Source of the DNA: Aliiroseovarius crassostreae
GTDB taxonomy: Bacteria > Pseudomonadota > Alphaproteobacteria > Rhodobacterales > Rhodobacteraceae
Length of the DNA: 64,000 nucleotides
Reading direction: 5' to 3'
Assembly: GCF_001307765.1 (NCBI RefSeq)
Contig: NZ_LKBA01000024.1
Coordinates: 124,001-188,000 of the forward strand
Shown: positions 46,835-56,579 of the stretch, one piece after another
Layout: every line of letters starts with the position of its first letter
Position numbering within the stretch: position 1 is the first letter of the stretch
Program-made: the position numbers and the translations under genes
Notes under the pieces: model-generated
What the model saw: only the letters and a program-made list of their open reading frames with translations
Told to the model about the DNA's origin: nothing
Database searches by the model: none

Positions 46835-47922
46835 TTGCGACCTCCAAAGGCACGGGCCCGTTTGCGCATCGCTTCTGCAAACCGGACTGCCGCCGCAACA
46901 GCCTGGTACTGCTCCGGCAAAATCTCTTGTCCAATTTCGACCGAAGCATGTATCGCGCGCGCTGTTGGCGGATCCCGATGGATCGGCACCCCTGCCTCTT
47001 GCGCAACTTCACGAATGCGCGCCGCAATCTCATCCACCCCTTTGGCAACACAGACAGGCGCTTCACCGGGCAGACGAGACCACCTTAGCGCAATGGCATA
47101 ATGGGTCGGGTTCACAATCACGACATCCGCATCAGGCACATCCGCCAGCATCTGGTTCATCGCTATTTCATACCCCTTCTGCCGACGCTGCCCTTTCACA
47201 TGTGGATCACCTTCATTCTGCTTGACCTCATCCATCAGCTCTTTATGCGACATCCGGTTCTTGCGAAGATGTTCCTGCCACTGCCACAGGTAGTCCACAC
47301 CGCCGATTGCCAGCATGACCACACAAACCAATGCAAAAAACTGCATCGACAGGTCAAGCAAAGTGGCTGTTGCCATCGCAGGCGTCAGGTAAAGCGTCCC
47401 GACAATCTGCGGCAGCTTCGCAAAGAGGAAAACCCCGAGAATGACCGAATAGATCAATAGCTTGGTGAAGCTCTTCGCGAACTCAAACAGCCCGTTGCGC
47501 CCAAACTTGTTTTTCGCGTTGGATAGTGGCGAGACCTTTGAAAGCTTTGGTTTGAGTTTTTCTGGAGCCACAACAAAACTTCTGGTGGCAATGGTCAGAA
47601 GTATTGCCGCCAACGCAGGTATTGCAAACCACGGCGCCATGTTTCGTGAGACACCCAATAGCAACGTGCCAATGCCGGTGGGGCCGCCGCCATTGAACAG
47701 ATCAATCGAAAAGGTATCGGCGCGCGCAAGCAGGTTTGCCAGGAAAGTTCCCAATGCCTCCAAACTACGCGCGCCAAGCGCAGCACCTACAATCAACACG
47801 CCCCCAAAAGCGGCAGTTGTCGTGAGGTCCTGAGAACGCGGCACCTCGCCGCGTTTGCGGGCATCATCCAGTTTCTTCTGTGTCGCCTCGTGTTGCTTAT
47901 CGTCGTCTTCACCATCTGCCAT
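46831..47922 (-). CDS. flhB: Flagellar type III export protein FlhB
   Basis: A 363-residue export-gate protein. An N-terminal hydrophilic lead (ATQKKLDDARKRGEVPRSQDL) is followed by four membrane helices, and a C-terminal cytosolic domain carries the self-cleavage motif NPTH (VIVNPTHYAIAL). It switches export from rod-hook to filament substrates. The ATG at 47922 shares its A with the stop of fliR (TGATG), which supports this start over a GTG three bases before. Confidence 0.96.
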   Translation of the reverse strand: MADGEDDDKQHEATQKKLDDARKRGEVPRSQDLTTTAAFGGVLIVGAALGARSLEALGTFLANLLARADTFSIDLFNGGGPTGIGTLLLGVSRNMAPWFAIPALAAILLTIATRSFVVAPEKLKPKLSKVSPLSNAKNKFGRNGLFEFAKSFTKLLIYSVILGVFLFAKLPQIVGTLYLTPAMATATLLDLSMQFFALVCVVMLAIGGVDYLWQWQEHLRKNRMSHKELMDEVKQNEGDPHVKGQRRQKGYEIAMNQMLADVPDADVVIVNPTHYAIALRWSRLPGEAPVCVAKGVDEIAARIREVAQEAGVPIHRDPPTARAIHASVEIGQEILPEQYQAVAAAVRFAEAMRKRARAFGGRK

Positions 47923-48698
47923 CACGGTTCCCCAAATGGCCGGTCAAGAAACGCAACCAAGGCATCCACCCATAAGGGCAGCAAAAGCGGCGCACAAATA
48001 AACAGCAAAATCAGGCCGCCCGCCGTAATTGCTGGCGCCCCAACAAACGCCACCATCAACTGGGGCATCGCGCGGTTTATGACACCCAGCGCCACGTTGT
48101 AGATCAACGATGCAATCAGGAAGGGGGCCGCCAATGTGAAGGCCAAACCGAAAATCCGGGCAACAAGATCCAGGGCCCATTGACTGAGAATATCGCCCGC
48201 AACGAACTGCCCCGCCGGCATGACTTCATAAGACAGGATGAACAATTCAGCCAACCGCACATGCAGGCCCAGCATCACCGCAAGGGCCAGACCAGAAATC
48301 AGCAACACATAGCCAATCGCAGGCTGAGGATCCGAGTTTGCCCCCCCAAAGATCTGCGCCAAAGACGTGGATTGCGCCGCCATACTGCCCGCAATTTGCA
48401 GCGCCAGAATAAACAGGCGCACCGCTCCGCCCAGAACCAGCCCGGCGATCGGCTCTGAAAAAACCATTACACTGGCACGCATGGGATCGGAAAGCGCGGT
48501 TTCAACCTGCAAGGCACTGGCAGGTGCCACAATCAAGGTAAAGGCAAACCCCAGAAAGAGCCGCACGCGTTCTGGAACTGATCGTTCACCAAAGGCTGGC
48601 AAAAGCGCCATTGCGGCACCCACGCGCAAGAACACAAAAAAACCAACAATCAGTGCAGATTGCCCAAACCCCAACAGCTCTGCCAATTGAAAACTCAC
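47922..48698 (-). CDS. fliR: Flagellar export gate protein FliR
   Basis: A 258-residue membrane protein with about six spans, part of the FliPQR export gate. Conserved segments are FLRVGAAMALLPAFGERSVPERVRLFL and RLFILALQIAGSMAAQSTSLAQIFG. Start is GTG (48698) overlapping the stop of flhA (GTGA). Confidence 0.94.
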   Translation of the reverse strand: MSFQLAELLGFGQSALIVGFFVFLRVGAAMALLPAFGERSVPERVRLFLGFAFTLIVAPASALQVETALSDPMRASVMVFSEPIAGLVLGGAVRLFILALQIAGSMAAQSTSLAQIFGGANSDPQPAIGYVLLISGLALAVMLGLHVRLAELFILSYEVMPAGQFVAGDILSQWALDLVARIFGLAFTLAAPFLIASLIYNVALGVINRAMPQLMVAFVGAPAITAGGLILLFICAPLLLPLWVDALVAFLDRPFGEP

Positions 48699-50782
48699 AC
48701 TGGCACCATTCCCACCAGCGACGGGCGGGCCTCAGTACCGATCTCCTCAAAAGACAGGACCGGGTTGGCAATTCCTTTTGCCACCATGACGGTTTTCAAA
48801 AAACGTCTGCGGCGGGTGGACGTCACCAGGGCAGGATAGATCCCGGTTTCTCCTGCCTTGGCAATACGGTCAGCGATTGAGGAGGCAAGCCGATTGAACT
48901 CATCCGGAGGCAAGGCAACATCCTGTGGTCCACGGTCACTCTCAATCTGATAGGTCGAGAAACGCTCCTCCCATTCCGGGGCAAGCTGCACGAGGGGAAT
49001 GGTACCATCTGGGCGTTTCAACTCTGAGACCAATTGAAACCCGAGGCGATGCCGGACATGTTCACAAATGCCCTCAGGAGTTGGCAACATCGGACGGGCC
49101 TCGGCAATGCTTTCCAGGATCAACGGCAAGTTTCGAATGGAAACCCGCTCTTCCAGCAGCAGGCGCAGGACTGATAGCAGGAGATCCAAGGGTACTTTTT
49201 CCGGCACAAGCTCATCCAGAAGCCGCCTGTTGGCTTCGGCCCGCACGGGATCGGACAGGTTGACAAATTCATCCATCAACCGTCGCAACGCCCTGAGCGT
49301 GAGCAGCCGCGGGAAGTTGCGTTTGATCACTTCCAGAAGATGTGTCGCCAGCACCTCTGTCGGGCTGACAATAGTGCCCCCCTGCAAGGCGGCATCTTCC
49401 TGATCATCAGCATTGATCCACCTTGCAGGCGCACCATAAACCGGCTCGCGCACATCATCCCCGTCAGGAAGATCAATTTCGGTCCCGCTAAGGATCATCA
49501 GGACCCTGTCCATTTCCAGACGATCGGTAGCCTGGACAACGCCTTGAATTTTAATAACATACCCTCCCGGCTGGAGGGATCCGTCATCTGTCAGGCGAAT
49601 TTCGGGTAGGATAAGCCCAAAAGTACCGGCCACATGGCTTCGCATATTGTTGATCCGGGCATCCAGGCCAGTCGCAGGATCAAGCACCATCGGGATGAGA
49701 TCGGGAGCGAACGCTACATGGATGTCGTCAAGATCAAGAATATCACCGATGCTCTCTTCTTTTTTCTCTTCAGCCTCAAGCACCTCTTCAGACTGGATCT
49801 TTTGCGCCTTTTCAAGTTGTTTACGGTTGGCAACCCAGGCAGCAATGCCTAGCGCAATCGCCCCGGAAACAAACGGCAAAAACGGCAACCCTGGCACAAG
49901 GGCAAACAATGCCATCAAAACGGCAACCGTTCCCAAGGCAGCAGGGTAACCACCCAACTGCGAAAAAAGGGCGAGATCGGTGGAGCCTGTCGCCCCACCC
50001 CGCGCCAAGAGCAGGGCCGAGGCAATGGAAATGATCACGGCGGGGATCTGACTGACCAGCCCATCACCAACCGTCAAGATTGCATAGGTTTCAAACGCGC
50101 GCCCCAGATCCATGCCATGGATCGCCACTCCGATTACCAAACCCATCACGATGTTCAGAAGGGTGATCAGCAGGCCGGCAATGGCATCCCCCTTCACAAA
50201 TTTTGACGCGCCATCCAATGATCCAAAAAACGTGGTTTCTGCCTGTTCTTTTTCCCGGCGCGCCTTGGCTTCAGCGTGGTCGATTGCCCCGGCGGACATA
50301 TCGCTATCAATGGCCAACTGTTTGCCGGGCATTCCATCCAATGCAAACCGCGCCCCGACCTCAGCCATACGGGTTGCGCCTTTGGTGATGACAATGAAAT
50401 TAACGATCAGGAGAACACAGAAAACCACCAGCCCGAGAAGCACACTTCCGCCCATGACGAAATTGGCAAACCCTTCGATCACATCACCAGCAGCGGAGGT
50501 CCCGGTGTGCCCTTGACCAATAATTAGTTTGGTCGATGAGACATTCATCGAAAGGCGTAACATCAACGAGGCCAGAAGGACGGTGGGAAATGCGGAAAAA
50601 TCCAAAGGCCGCTCGATAAACAGGGTCACCGTGAACATCAAGATGGCCAAGGCAAATGACGTGGCCAGCCCGATATCCAATACCCAAGCGGGCATTGGCA
50701 AAATCATCATTACGATGATAGCCATCAAAGCCAATGCAAGCAAAATGGTGGGTTTGAAAATCTCCGACAGGCTAAAGGTCAT
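48695..50782 (-). CDS. flhA: Flagellar export protein FlhA
   Basis: A 695-residue export-gate protein. About eight membrane helices occupy the first 330 residues, with the FHIPEP-type loop including RPLDFSAFPTVLLASLMLRLSMNVSSTKLI and GARFALDGMPGKQLAIDSDM. The C-terminal cytosolic ring domain follows. It binds export substrates and chaperones. It lies 6 bp after the SltF-like gene. Confidence 0.96.
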   Translation of the reverse strand: MTFSLSEIFKPTILLALALMAIIVMMILPMPAWVLDIGLATSFALAILMFTVTLFIERPLDFSAFPTVLLASLMLRLSMNVSSTKLIIGQGHTGTSAAGDVIEGFANFVMGGSVLLGLVVFCVLLIVNFIVITKGATRMAEVGARFALDGMPGKQLAIDSDMSAGAIDHAEAKARREKEQAETTFFGSLDGASKFVKGDAIAGLLITLLNIVMGLVIGVAIHGMDLGRAFETYAILTVGDGLVSQIPAVIISIASALLLARGGATGSTDLALFSQLGGYPAALGTVAVLMALFALVPGLPFLPFVSGAIALGIAAWVANRKQLEKAQKIQSEEVLEAEEKKEESIGDILDLDDIHVAFAPDLIPMVLDPATGLDARINNMRSHVAGTFGLILPEIRLTDDGSLQPGGYVIKIQGVVQATDRLEMDRVLMILSGTEIDLPDGDDVREPVYGAPARWINADDQEDAALQGGTIVSPTEVLATHLLEVIKRNFPRLLTLRALRRLMDEFVNLSDPVRAEANRRLLDELVPEKVPLDLLLSVLRLLLEERVSIRNLPLILESIAEARPMLPTPEGICEHVRHRLGFQLVSELKRPDGTIPLVQLAPEWEERFSTYQIESDRGPQDVALPPDEFNRLASSIADRIAKAGETGIYPALVTSTRRRRFLKTVMVAKGIANPVLSFEEIGTEARPSLVGMVPV

Positions 50783-50788
50783 GATTGG

Positions 50789-51565
50789 TTACCCGTTACC
50801 GTTTGAGAAAAAGGGCCTGATCATCCCCCGACCGGCTGGCACCAGAGAACCGAGTGATTTTGTGCCAGTTCCTGTTTGCAAAAGTGGGAAATTATTGACG
50901 CGCGGCGCCAATGACAATTCCGGGATAGGCGTGGTTTCTACGGTTGGATCTCCCGCATCTGCGAGAGCCAGAACTGGTGGGTTTTTGTCCTGCTCCGCAA
51001 ACCGAGACCGAAACTTTGAAAACCGTGCTTTATACTTATCTGCGTATTTGGGAGTGCGCGAGTGATAAGCACCTGCCGCATCCCGCCAATTTCCTTTTTC
51101 CACGAAGAGATCATTGAGAAATTTCGCCGCATATAACCCATTGGCCAGCGGATCAAACATCTCCTCCAAAGAGCTAAAATTCTGGTGATGCCATTTGTAA
51201 TTTATCTGGAAACACCCGACGTCAAAGCTACGCGCACCTCGCTTAAAGTGCTTGAAAACATAGGATTTGGCCTCATCTTCAGTGTCAAACCAAACCCCTT
51301 TTCCCTCCATGTTGACCGTCCAGGGCCATGGTCGCATCGCCCCCCCCTTTTTTCGGCCTGTTTCCGTTAGGGCGATTGCCTTCAGAACAGAAATGGGAAC
51401 GCCGGTTTGCGCTGATGCAGCAGCAGCAATCTGGTCACAAATGTAAGAGTCATCCCCCTCAGCATGAGCCTGTAAAGCGCTGAAAGCAAACAGGAACGCA
51501 GCCTTGCCGACAACATTTCCAAAGGAATTTTTGGCCTTTTTGAGGCTATTGACACTTCTTGTCAT
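50789..51565 (-). CDS. Flagellum-associated lytic transglycosylase (SltF-like)
   Basis: A 258-residue periplasmic protein. Signal peptide about 15-36 (GKAAFLFAFSALQAHA). The SLT domain (about 42-185) has the catalytic Glu in IALTETGRK and the motifs SFDVGCFQINYKWH and AGAYHSRTPKYADKYKARF. A disordered C-terminal tail follows. Such enzymes open peptidoglycan so the rod can cross; the SltF of Rhodobacter sphaeroides has the same role and genomic company. Identification with SltF is by family and context. Confidence 0.88.
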   Translation of the reverse strand: MTRSVNSLKKAKNSFGNVVGKAAFLFAFSALQAHAEGDDSYICDQIAAAASAQTGVPISVLKAIALTETGRKKGGAMRPWPWTVNMEGKGVWFDTEDEAKSYVFKHFKRGARSFDVGCFQINYKWHHQNFSSLEEMFDPLANGLYAAKFLNDLFVEKGNWRDAAGAYHSRTPKYADKYKARFSKFRSRFAEQDKNPPVLALADAGDPTVETTPIPELSLAPRVNNFPLLQTGTGTKSLGSLVPAGRGMIRPFFSNGNG

Positions 51566-51636
51566 TTTACGCGCACTTCTTGCCGATGTTGGTTAACCCC
51601 AACCTAGCGATCATGTATTTACAAAACGTAATCACA

Positions 51637-53967
51637 TTAGGGATGTGGCAATTCCGTGAGCAGATTTTCGATTGTTGTCCGCATCGCGGCACTTTCCGTC
51701 AAAATACTGGCATTGCGTGCCAGCGAGCCCACGTTTTGATCCACATCTTGTGTCGAAGACGCAGAAATAAGGCGCCCCATGTCTTTCAACGCCACAGGAC
51801 CAGACTGTGAAAGGCCGTCCCAATCACCCCCACGCAGTTCTGCTTTGACCTGCTTTTCAGTTTCTCCCAGGGTTCGATATATTTCTGCCGCCGCGTCAAA
51901 ATCACCCGAAACTTCCCATGCTTGTGCGCGCAACAGGTTTGCCTCCGGCGTTTCCAGCCCAGCCAGATAACCAAGTGCCACCTCAGACTTACCCTCCAAT
52001 AGTGCAATAGTTGCGTAAACCAACCGGCGTGAAGGATCGGGAACCACGGTTGCCGTGTCCAAGAGGGCTCTCGCCTGTGACGAAAACCCCAAGTCAGACA
52101 ACCGGGCAGACAGAGATGTTTTCAGGCCTTCATCAAGGAAACCCAAGGCTGAAGACGCTCCTGAAACATATCTTAAGAACTGGGCATCCGAGCCGTTCTT
52201 CTCCAGCTTTGAAAACACGAATTGTTGCAGGTTCCCAAGCTTTTCGTCGTCAAAGAGGTTTGCTTTTTGAGCCATTTTCATCTGGACAAAAGCTTCATTA
52301 AAATCAGACGCCATGACCCGCGCTCTGATCTCTGCGGATTTCAGGTCAGCACCCAGGGGCAGGTCTCTTTGTTCGAAAGCATAAGTGGAGAGAATTTCCA
52401 AAAATCTTTCGGGGACAGGCTGGTCCTGAGTAATGCGGGAGTTGACAAATTCTAAGGCTGCAACCGGAGCTATATCTGAATCGTCATTAACAAGTTGCGT
52501 GAGCGTATGTTCAGCATTTTCAAACGCCCCAGATTGCAACTCGAGACGCGCCTCCAATAGGTTGAAACTTGGGCCATGGTCCCCTTCAGCACGATCCAGG
52601 AGATTGCGCAGAGCGTTGGCAGTACCCGCATCCCCAAATGCCAGGAATTTTTGTGCCAAGTCTGGGCCAAGGTGGCGGCGCAAATGCAAAGGCAATTCGG
52701 AAAATGACAAAATAATGGCTTTTTGATTAATCTCTTGCCCCGGACGAAACTCCGGTTGTGCAAGAGCAGCCCACAGAGCTGTTTTGCCGTCACAGCCCAT
52801 TTGTGGTGCGAATTCACGAAAATTCGCCGATTTGTGCCAGTCCATGACTTCTGCAATCTGTTGAATAATCTCCGGCCGCCCCACGGCCTGAGGAAACTCG
52901 CGTGCAAGGAGCATCGCCTCAGCACCAAATGTCAGATACAGTTGGTGGCGAATATAGGCATTCAACATGTCGGGGTTTGGTTGATCAAACTCTCCTAATA
53001 TTAAAGATGCGTATTTTGCGAGTTCCGCGCCATTTCTGACATCTCCGCCCCAGGTTGCTATATCGTATTCGGTATCGGGGATGCAGGCAAAACCCTCTTG
53101 GGTAGACAGGACTTCCGACTTCCGCAGGCTCGTTTCTCGGTCGATAGAGGTTTGCACAGCGATGTGATCATTGGCATCAATTGTCGGAACCGGTTGCAGG
53201 TCTGGAACCGGGGCGGTCTCATCTGGTTCCTGAGCTTTGATTGGGTGCGTTATTCTATCCACTTCTGCTTCCAGTGTTGAAAGATTGGCATCAACCAAAC
53301 CTTGGGCGGCAGCGCGCCCAATTTGCTCTATCAGAGCAAGCTCGGTCTGCGTCACTCGTTCTTCGGAAGACACCACTTCACTCTGATCATCACGAGCGTA
53401 TTCACCGGGCAAGAGCGGTTTCTCCTGCTCTGAACCTCCCTGTGTTTCTTCCAGTTTCTCATTCTCGGGTTGCAGATATTTGGCCAGATCCGACTGAGGT
53501 CTGGGAAACAAAGGCAGGCCTAACCGGGCGATCGCGCTATTTTCTGTCCCGGGAGAAACCTGCAGTGGCAGCTGATCCAGAAATGCTTCATATTTGGCAC
53601 TCTCATCTCCCGGTTTTCCGGATCGGATATCGACAACAATTTGCCCCCCATAGGCGATGAAAACATCTGCGTAGCATTGACAATCAATGTCCAGAAACAG
53701 CGTGCCACTCCCCCGGTCTTCGAGGTTTTTGATGCGTGATCGGGGGATCAAATTGAATGCCCGTGACAAATCAAAACCAACGTCATCAGTGGCCAACCTA
53801 AGCTCATACCCCCCGGGCACACGGCCGAATTTCCAACCCGAAGGTTGCTGGGTATAGACCACAAGACGTGTGAATTGATCATGCTCACCTGACCGAACGG
53901 CCAAATCTCGAGCAATGCCGGGCTGTGCCGTCAACAACACGATCATCAGTACCCAAAGTCGTTTCAT
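51637..53967 (-). CDS. Large periplasmic helical-repeat protein of unknown function in the flagellar operon
   Basis: A 776-residue protein. Signal peptide about 1-20 (LWVLMIVLLTAQPGIA). The first 100-110 residues look like a small beta domain of AMIN type (GEHDQFTRLVVYTQQPSGWKF, LRLATDDVGFDLSRAF, DIDCQCYADVFIAYGGQIVVDIRSG). A Pro/Glu/Gln-rich disordered stretch follows (about 120-285), then a long helical C part (about 290-776) with TPR-like helix pairs. It starts on the A of the motA stop (TGATG), so it is coupled to motA, and precedes the SltF-like gene. The site between motA and cell-wall enzyme suggests a motor- or peptidoglycan-linked role, perhaps like MotC of rhizobia; that is inference. 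No motB is adjacent. Confidence 0.75.
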   Translation of the reverse strand: MKRLWVLMIVLLTAQPGIARDLAVRSGEHDQFTRLVVYTQQPSGWKFGRVPGGYELRLATDDVGFDLSRAFNLIPRSRIKNLEDRGSGTLFLDIDCQCYADVFIAYGGQIVVDIRSGKPGDESAKYEAFLDQLPLQVSPGTENSAIARLGLPLFPRPQSDLAKYLQPENEKLEETQGGSEQEKPLLPGEYARDDQSEVVSSEERVTQTELALIEQIGRAAAQGLVDANLSTLEAEVDRITHPIKAQEPDETAPVPDLQPVPTIDANDHIAVQTSIDRETSLRKSEVLSTQEGFACIPDTEYDIATWGGDVRNGAELAKYASLILGEFDQPNPDMLNAYIRHQLYLTFGAEAMLLAREFPQAVGRPEIIQQIAEVMDWHKSANFREFAPQMGCDGKTALWAALAQPEFRPGQEINQKAIILSFSELPLHLRRHLGPDLAQKFLAFGDAGTANALRNLLDRAEGDHGPSFNLLEARLELQSGAFENAEHTLTQLVNDDSDIAPVAALEFVNSRITQDQPVPERFLEILSTYAFEQRDLPLGADLKSAEIRARVMASDFNEAFVQMKMAQKANLFDDEKLGNLQQFVFSKLEKNGSDAQFLRYVSGASSALGFLDEGLKTSLSARLSDLGFSSQARALLDTATVVPDPSRRLVYATIALLEGKSEVALGYLAGLETPEANLLRAQAWEVSGDFDAAAEIYRTLGETEKQVKAELRGGDWDGLSQSGPVALKDMGRLISASSTQDVDQNVGSLARNASILTESAAMRTTIENLLTELPHP

Positions 53968-54836
53968 CACGCCGCCGCTTTCTTGACTTCCTTCAACGCT
54001 TCTTCAAGCTCCGAGTAGCTTGGGCGACAATGACCTGGGGTGTTCTGGCGTCCGACTTCGATACAAATATTAACTGAGTGATTGTAGAGATTCGCAACAA
54101 GCACCTCGCGGATCAGTTGGTAGAAGTGGGCATCCTCTTCCACCACAGTTTTAACCTTCGAGGAAAACGGCGCCACAAGCCCATAAGCGAGAAACACCCC
54201 CAGAAATGTTCCAACAAGCGCGCCCCCAATCATTTTCCCAAGGATCTCAGGTGGCTGATCAATGGAACCCATGGTTTTAATAACCCCCAAAACCGCCGCC
54301 ACGATCCCCAGCGCAGGCAACCCATCCGCAACCGACTGCAAAGCATGACTGCCGTGCAATGCGTGGTGCAAATTCGCCTCCATTCGCTTTTCAAGCACCT
54401 CTTCCACCTGATGCGGGTCATCATAATTCATGGATGCCGATCTCAGCGTGTCGCAGATAAGTTCGATGGCCTCCTTGTCACCCAGGATTTTGGGGTAACG
54501 GTTGAAGATGGCGCTTTCCTCAGGGTTTTCGATATGCTCTTCCAGTGCAACTGCATTCTGGCGGGCCTGGCGGATCAGTTCGAAAAGCAGGCACAGCAGA
54601 TCTCGGTAATCCTCATGTGCCCATTGTGGTCCTTTGAAAACCTTTCCGACATCTTTGAGCGTATGTTTGATCGCCGGCACATCATTTGAGATAACAAAAG
54701 CACCAGCCGCCGCCCCCCCAATCATGGTAAATTCAAAGGGTAGGGATTTCAGAATAATCCCCATTTTTCCGCCGGCGGCCAAATAACCACCGAACACCAT
54801 GATAAAAATCAGGGCAATGCCAATGATACCAATCAT
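53967..54836 (-). CDS. motA: Flagellar motor stator protein MotA
   Basis: A 289-residue stator subunit with four membrane helices. Landmarks are MIGIIGIALIFIMVFGGYLAAGGKMG at the N-terminus, EFTMIGGAAAGAFVI, and PALGIVAAVLGVIKTMGSI (third helix) with VGTFLGVFLAYGLVAPF (fourth). The cytosolic loop between helices 2 and 3 contacts FliG. Its partner motB is not in the window. Confidence 0.95.
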   Translation of the reverse strand: MIGIIGIALIFIMVFGGYLAAGGKMGIILKSLPFEFTMIGGAAAGAFVISNDVPAIKHTLKDVGKVFKGPQWAHEDYRDLLCLLFELIRQARQNAVALEEHIENPEESAIFNRYPKILGDKEAIELICDTLRSASMNYDDPHQVEEVLEKRMEANLHHALHGSHALQSVADGLPALGIVAAVLGVIKTMGSIDQPPEILGKMIGGALVGTFLGVFLAYGLVAPFSSKVKTVVEEDAHFYQLIREVLVANLYNHSVNICIEVGRQNTPGHCRPSYSELEEALKEVKKAAA

Positions 54837-54909
54837 TCAACTGTCTCCACAAAACTGGTCCCGACACCGAGAACATGGCAAACGTCCATTAAAAAACCGT
54901 GCTCAGATC

Positions 54910-55527
54910 TTAGTTGGTTGGGACATTTGAGTTACGCCCTGCCAAAATAACGCTGATGGCATATGATTTTTGAGGGTCCAGCCCGGCCATGATCTGTGCC
55001 GCGACCTCGGACCTCATACGACCTAAGAAACCTGCCGCAAACTGAGGATCCATTTGCGAAAACAGTGGGATAGCTTGCTTGGGTTTCATGTTTTCATAGA
55101 CTTGTGTCAACTGGGTCAGATCCCTTTCGGCAGCACCATCTGCCAAGGCCATTGTCGATTTCAAAGCTTCCTCAGCATCCACAAGAACCGACATTTTCTT
55201 TTCAATCTGCTCTTCAGCCGCCTTCAAAACCTGCAGTCGGCTTTCGAGGTTTCTTTCCCGCTCTTCCAAAACGGTTTCCCGCTCCCGCAGAAGCCCCAGG
55301 ACCTGCGCGATATCCTCTTCCGTCTCGCAAGTTTCGCCCCCGTTATCGTCATGGGCAACCTTTCCCGCGAGCACACCAACTTCCTTGGCAACCGCAACCC
55401 CATGCTCGCCAAGACGCAGCATCCCGGACGACAGGAACAAAACAGCAATTACCCATAAAACACCTCGGCCCGCCGCTTTCTTTCGCTGGGGGGGCATGGA
55501 GGCCGCCTTTTTATTTCGACCAAACAT
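54910..55527 (-). CDS. motE: MotE-like protein (MgtE-N-like domain)
   Basis: A 205-residue protein. One membrane helix (about 23-41; GVLWVIAVLFLSSGMLRLG), then a coiled coil (about 75-125; LGLLRERETVLEERERNLESRLQVLK) and a small C-terminal domain (about 140-190) of the type found in MotE and in the cytosolic N-domain of MgtE. MotE proteins stabilise stator-associated factors in the periplasm of alphaproteobacteria. The ATG at 55527 shares its A with the upstream stop. Confidence 0.8.
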   Translation of the reverse strand: MFGRNKKAASMPPQRKKAAGRGVLWVIAVLFLSSGMLRLGEHGVAVAKEVGVLAGKVAHDDNGGETCETEEDIAQVLGLLRERETVLEERERNLESRLQVLKAAEEQIEKKMSVLVDAEEALKSTMALADGAAERDLTQLTQVYENMKPKQAIPLFSQMDPQFAAGFLGRMRSEVAAQIMAGLDPQKSYAISVILAGRNSNVPTN

Positions 55528-55937
55528 CACTCTGCGGCCTCCATGCGGTTCTGGCGATGACTTAAAAACATCGGAATGTCAGATGCCCTGGGCTCAGGTG
55601 TAGGGGCTGGTTCCGGTTCGACAGATGAGGTTTGTGCAGCTGGGGGCGTCACGTCAGGCAGGTCATGAAGACTTGCCATCATAAGCTCAAGTTTACGCGA
55701 CGCAGCCTCGGCCCGTTGGGTCAAATCGGACAGCTGAGCGGCACTTGCACCTGCAGCCAATCGCGCTTTTTCCAGGGTTTTTGTCATATCATCCACCTGC
55801 GCGGACAATACGGCAACCGCCCCCCCCATCCCGTTCTGCAGATTGTTAAACCGCTTCAGACGACGGGCCAGGACGATGCAATAGACTGCCGCACCAATCG
55901 CACCAGCCGCCAAAAGTACATCTGCTATAAGGTCCAT
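55527..55937 (-). CDS. PflI-like (DUF6468-type) flagellar positioning protein
   Basis: A 136-residue bitopic membrane protein. One membrane helix (about 5-23; DVLLAAGAIGAAVYCIVLARRL) is followed by a coiled coil (about 40-100) and a Pro/Glu-rich tail. That layout and the position next to fliL match PflI of Caulobacter, which affects flagellar placement; sequence-level identity could not be checked. GGAGGGA precedes the ATG. Confidence 0.6.
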   Translation of the reverse strand: MDLIADVLLAAGAIGAAVYCIVLARRLKRFNNLQNGMGGAVAVLSAQVDDMTKTLEKARLAAGASAAQLSDLTQRAEAASRKLELMMASLHDLPDVTPPAAQTSSVEPEPAPTPEPRASDIPMFLSHRQNRMEAAE

Positions 55938-55955
55938 TTCTTGTCCCTCCGGAAA

Positions 55956-56453
55956 TCAGTTCAAAACAAACTCGAGAATCAGCAGGTCTCGCACCCGCCC
56001 TTCTCCTGTTACAAGTTGGATGCGCCGCAACATCTGGGCGCGTAATTTGACAAGCATGCTGGGGTCTTCCAGGTCAGACATCTCAACCGCCCTGAGATAG
56101 GTGTTGAGAACATCCAGCACCCTGGGACGCACTTGAACCACATCTTCGGCATAAGCTGGATCCACCTCGAGGGAGCCACGAAATCTCAGGTGTTTGTTGC
56201 TTCCGGATGTTCCAAGGGAAATGACCAGCGGATCCAGTTCGACATAAGATACGCTGGGAAGGTCGAGCACCATCTCCGCCTCTTCGACCATCTCTTCCTC
56301 AGTGGAAGGGGCGAGAATCATGCCGGAATAAACGGCAAAAAACCCACCACCTCCCAGCACAAGTGAAAGGATCAGCCCAATAATCAGGCCCTTTTTGGAT
56401 TTTTTCTTCGGCGCATCTTCTTCGCCTTCTACCGGTTCTTCAGCTTCTGCCAT
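55956..56453 (-). CDS. fliL: Flagellar basal body-associated protein FliL
   Basis: A 165-residue protein with a short acidic/Lys-rich cytosolic start (EEPVEGEEDAPKKKSKK), one membrane helix (about 22-42), and a periplasmic FliL domain ending in the typical GRVRDLLILEFVLN. It supports the stator and swimming torque. It is the first gene of the leftward run and divergent from fliF. Confidence 0.94.
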   Translation of the reverse strand: MAEAEEPVEGEEDAPKKKSKKGLIIGLILSLVLGGGGFFAVYSGMILAPSTEEEMVEEAEMVLDLPSVSYVELDPLVISLGTSGSNKHLRFRGSLEVDPAYAEDVVQVRPRVLDVLNTYLRAVEMSDLEDPSMLVKLRAQMLRRIQLVTGEGRVRDLLILEFVLN

Positions 56454-56500
56454 CTCATCACCAGATTTATTTTCTACGAATCGTTATAGACCGGCGGGCA

Positions 56501-56515
56501 CTAACCGATTGTTAA
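56501..56515. promoter_or_regulatory. CtrA-like site in the fliL-fliF divergent promoter
   Basis: Reads CTAA-N7-TTAA on the plus strand (TTAA-N7-TTAG on the minus strand), one base off the TTAA-N7-TTAA CtrA consensus of alphaproteobacteria. Position between two divergent flagellar runs favours regulation of both. Confidence 0.5.
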
Positions 56516-56579
56516 GGCTGGTCGTAGAAAACTGTTGGCATGACGGGGGCAGAAGCCCGCTCGAAGAAGGAGTTACGTC

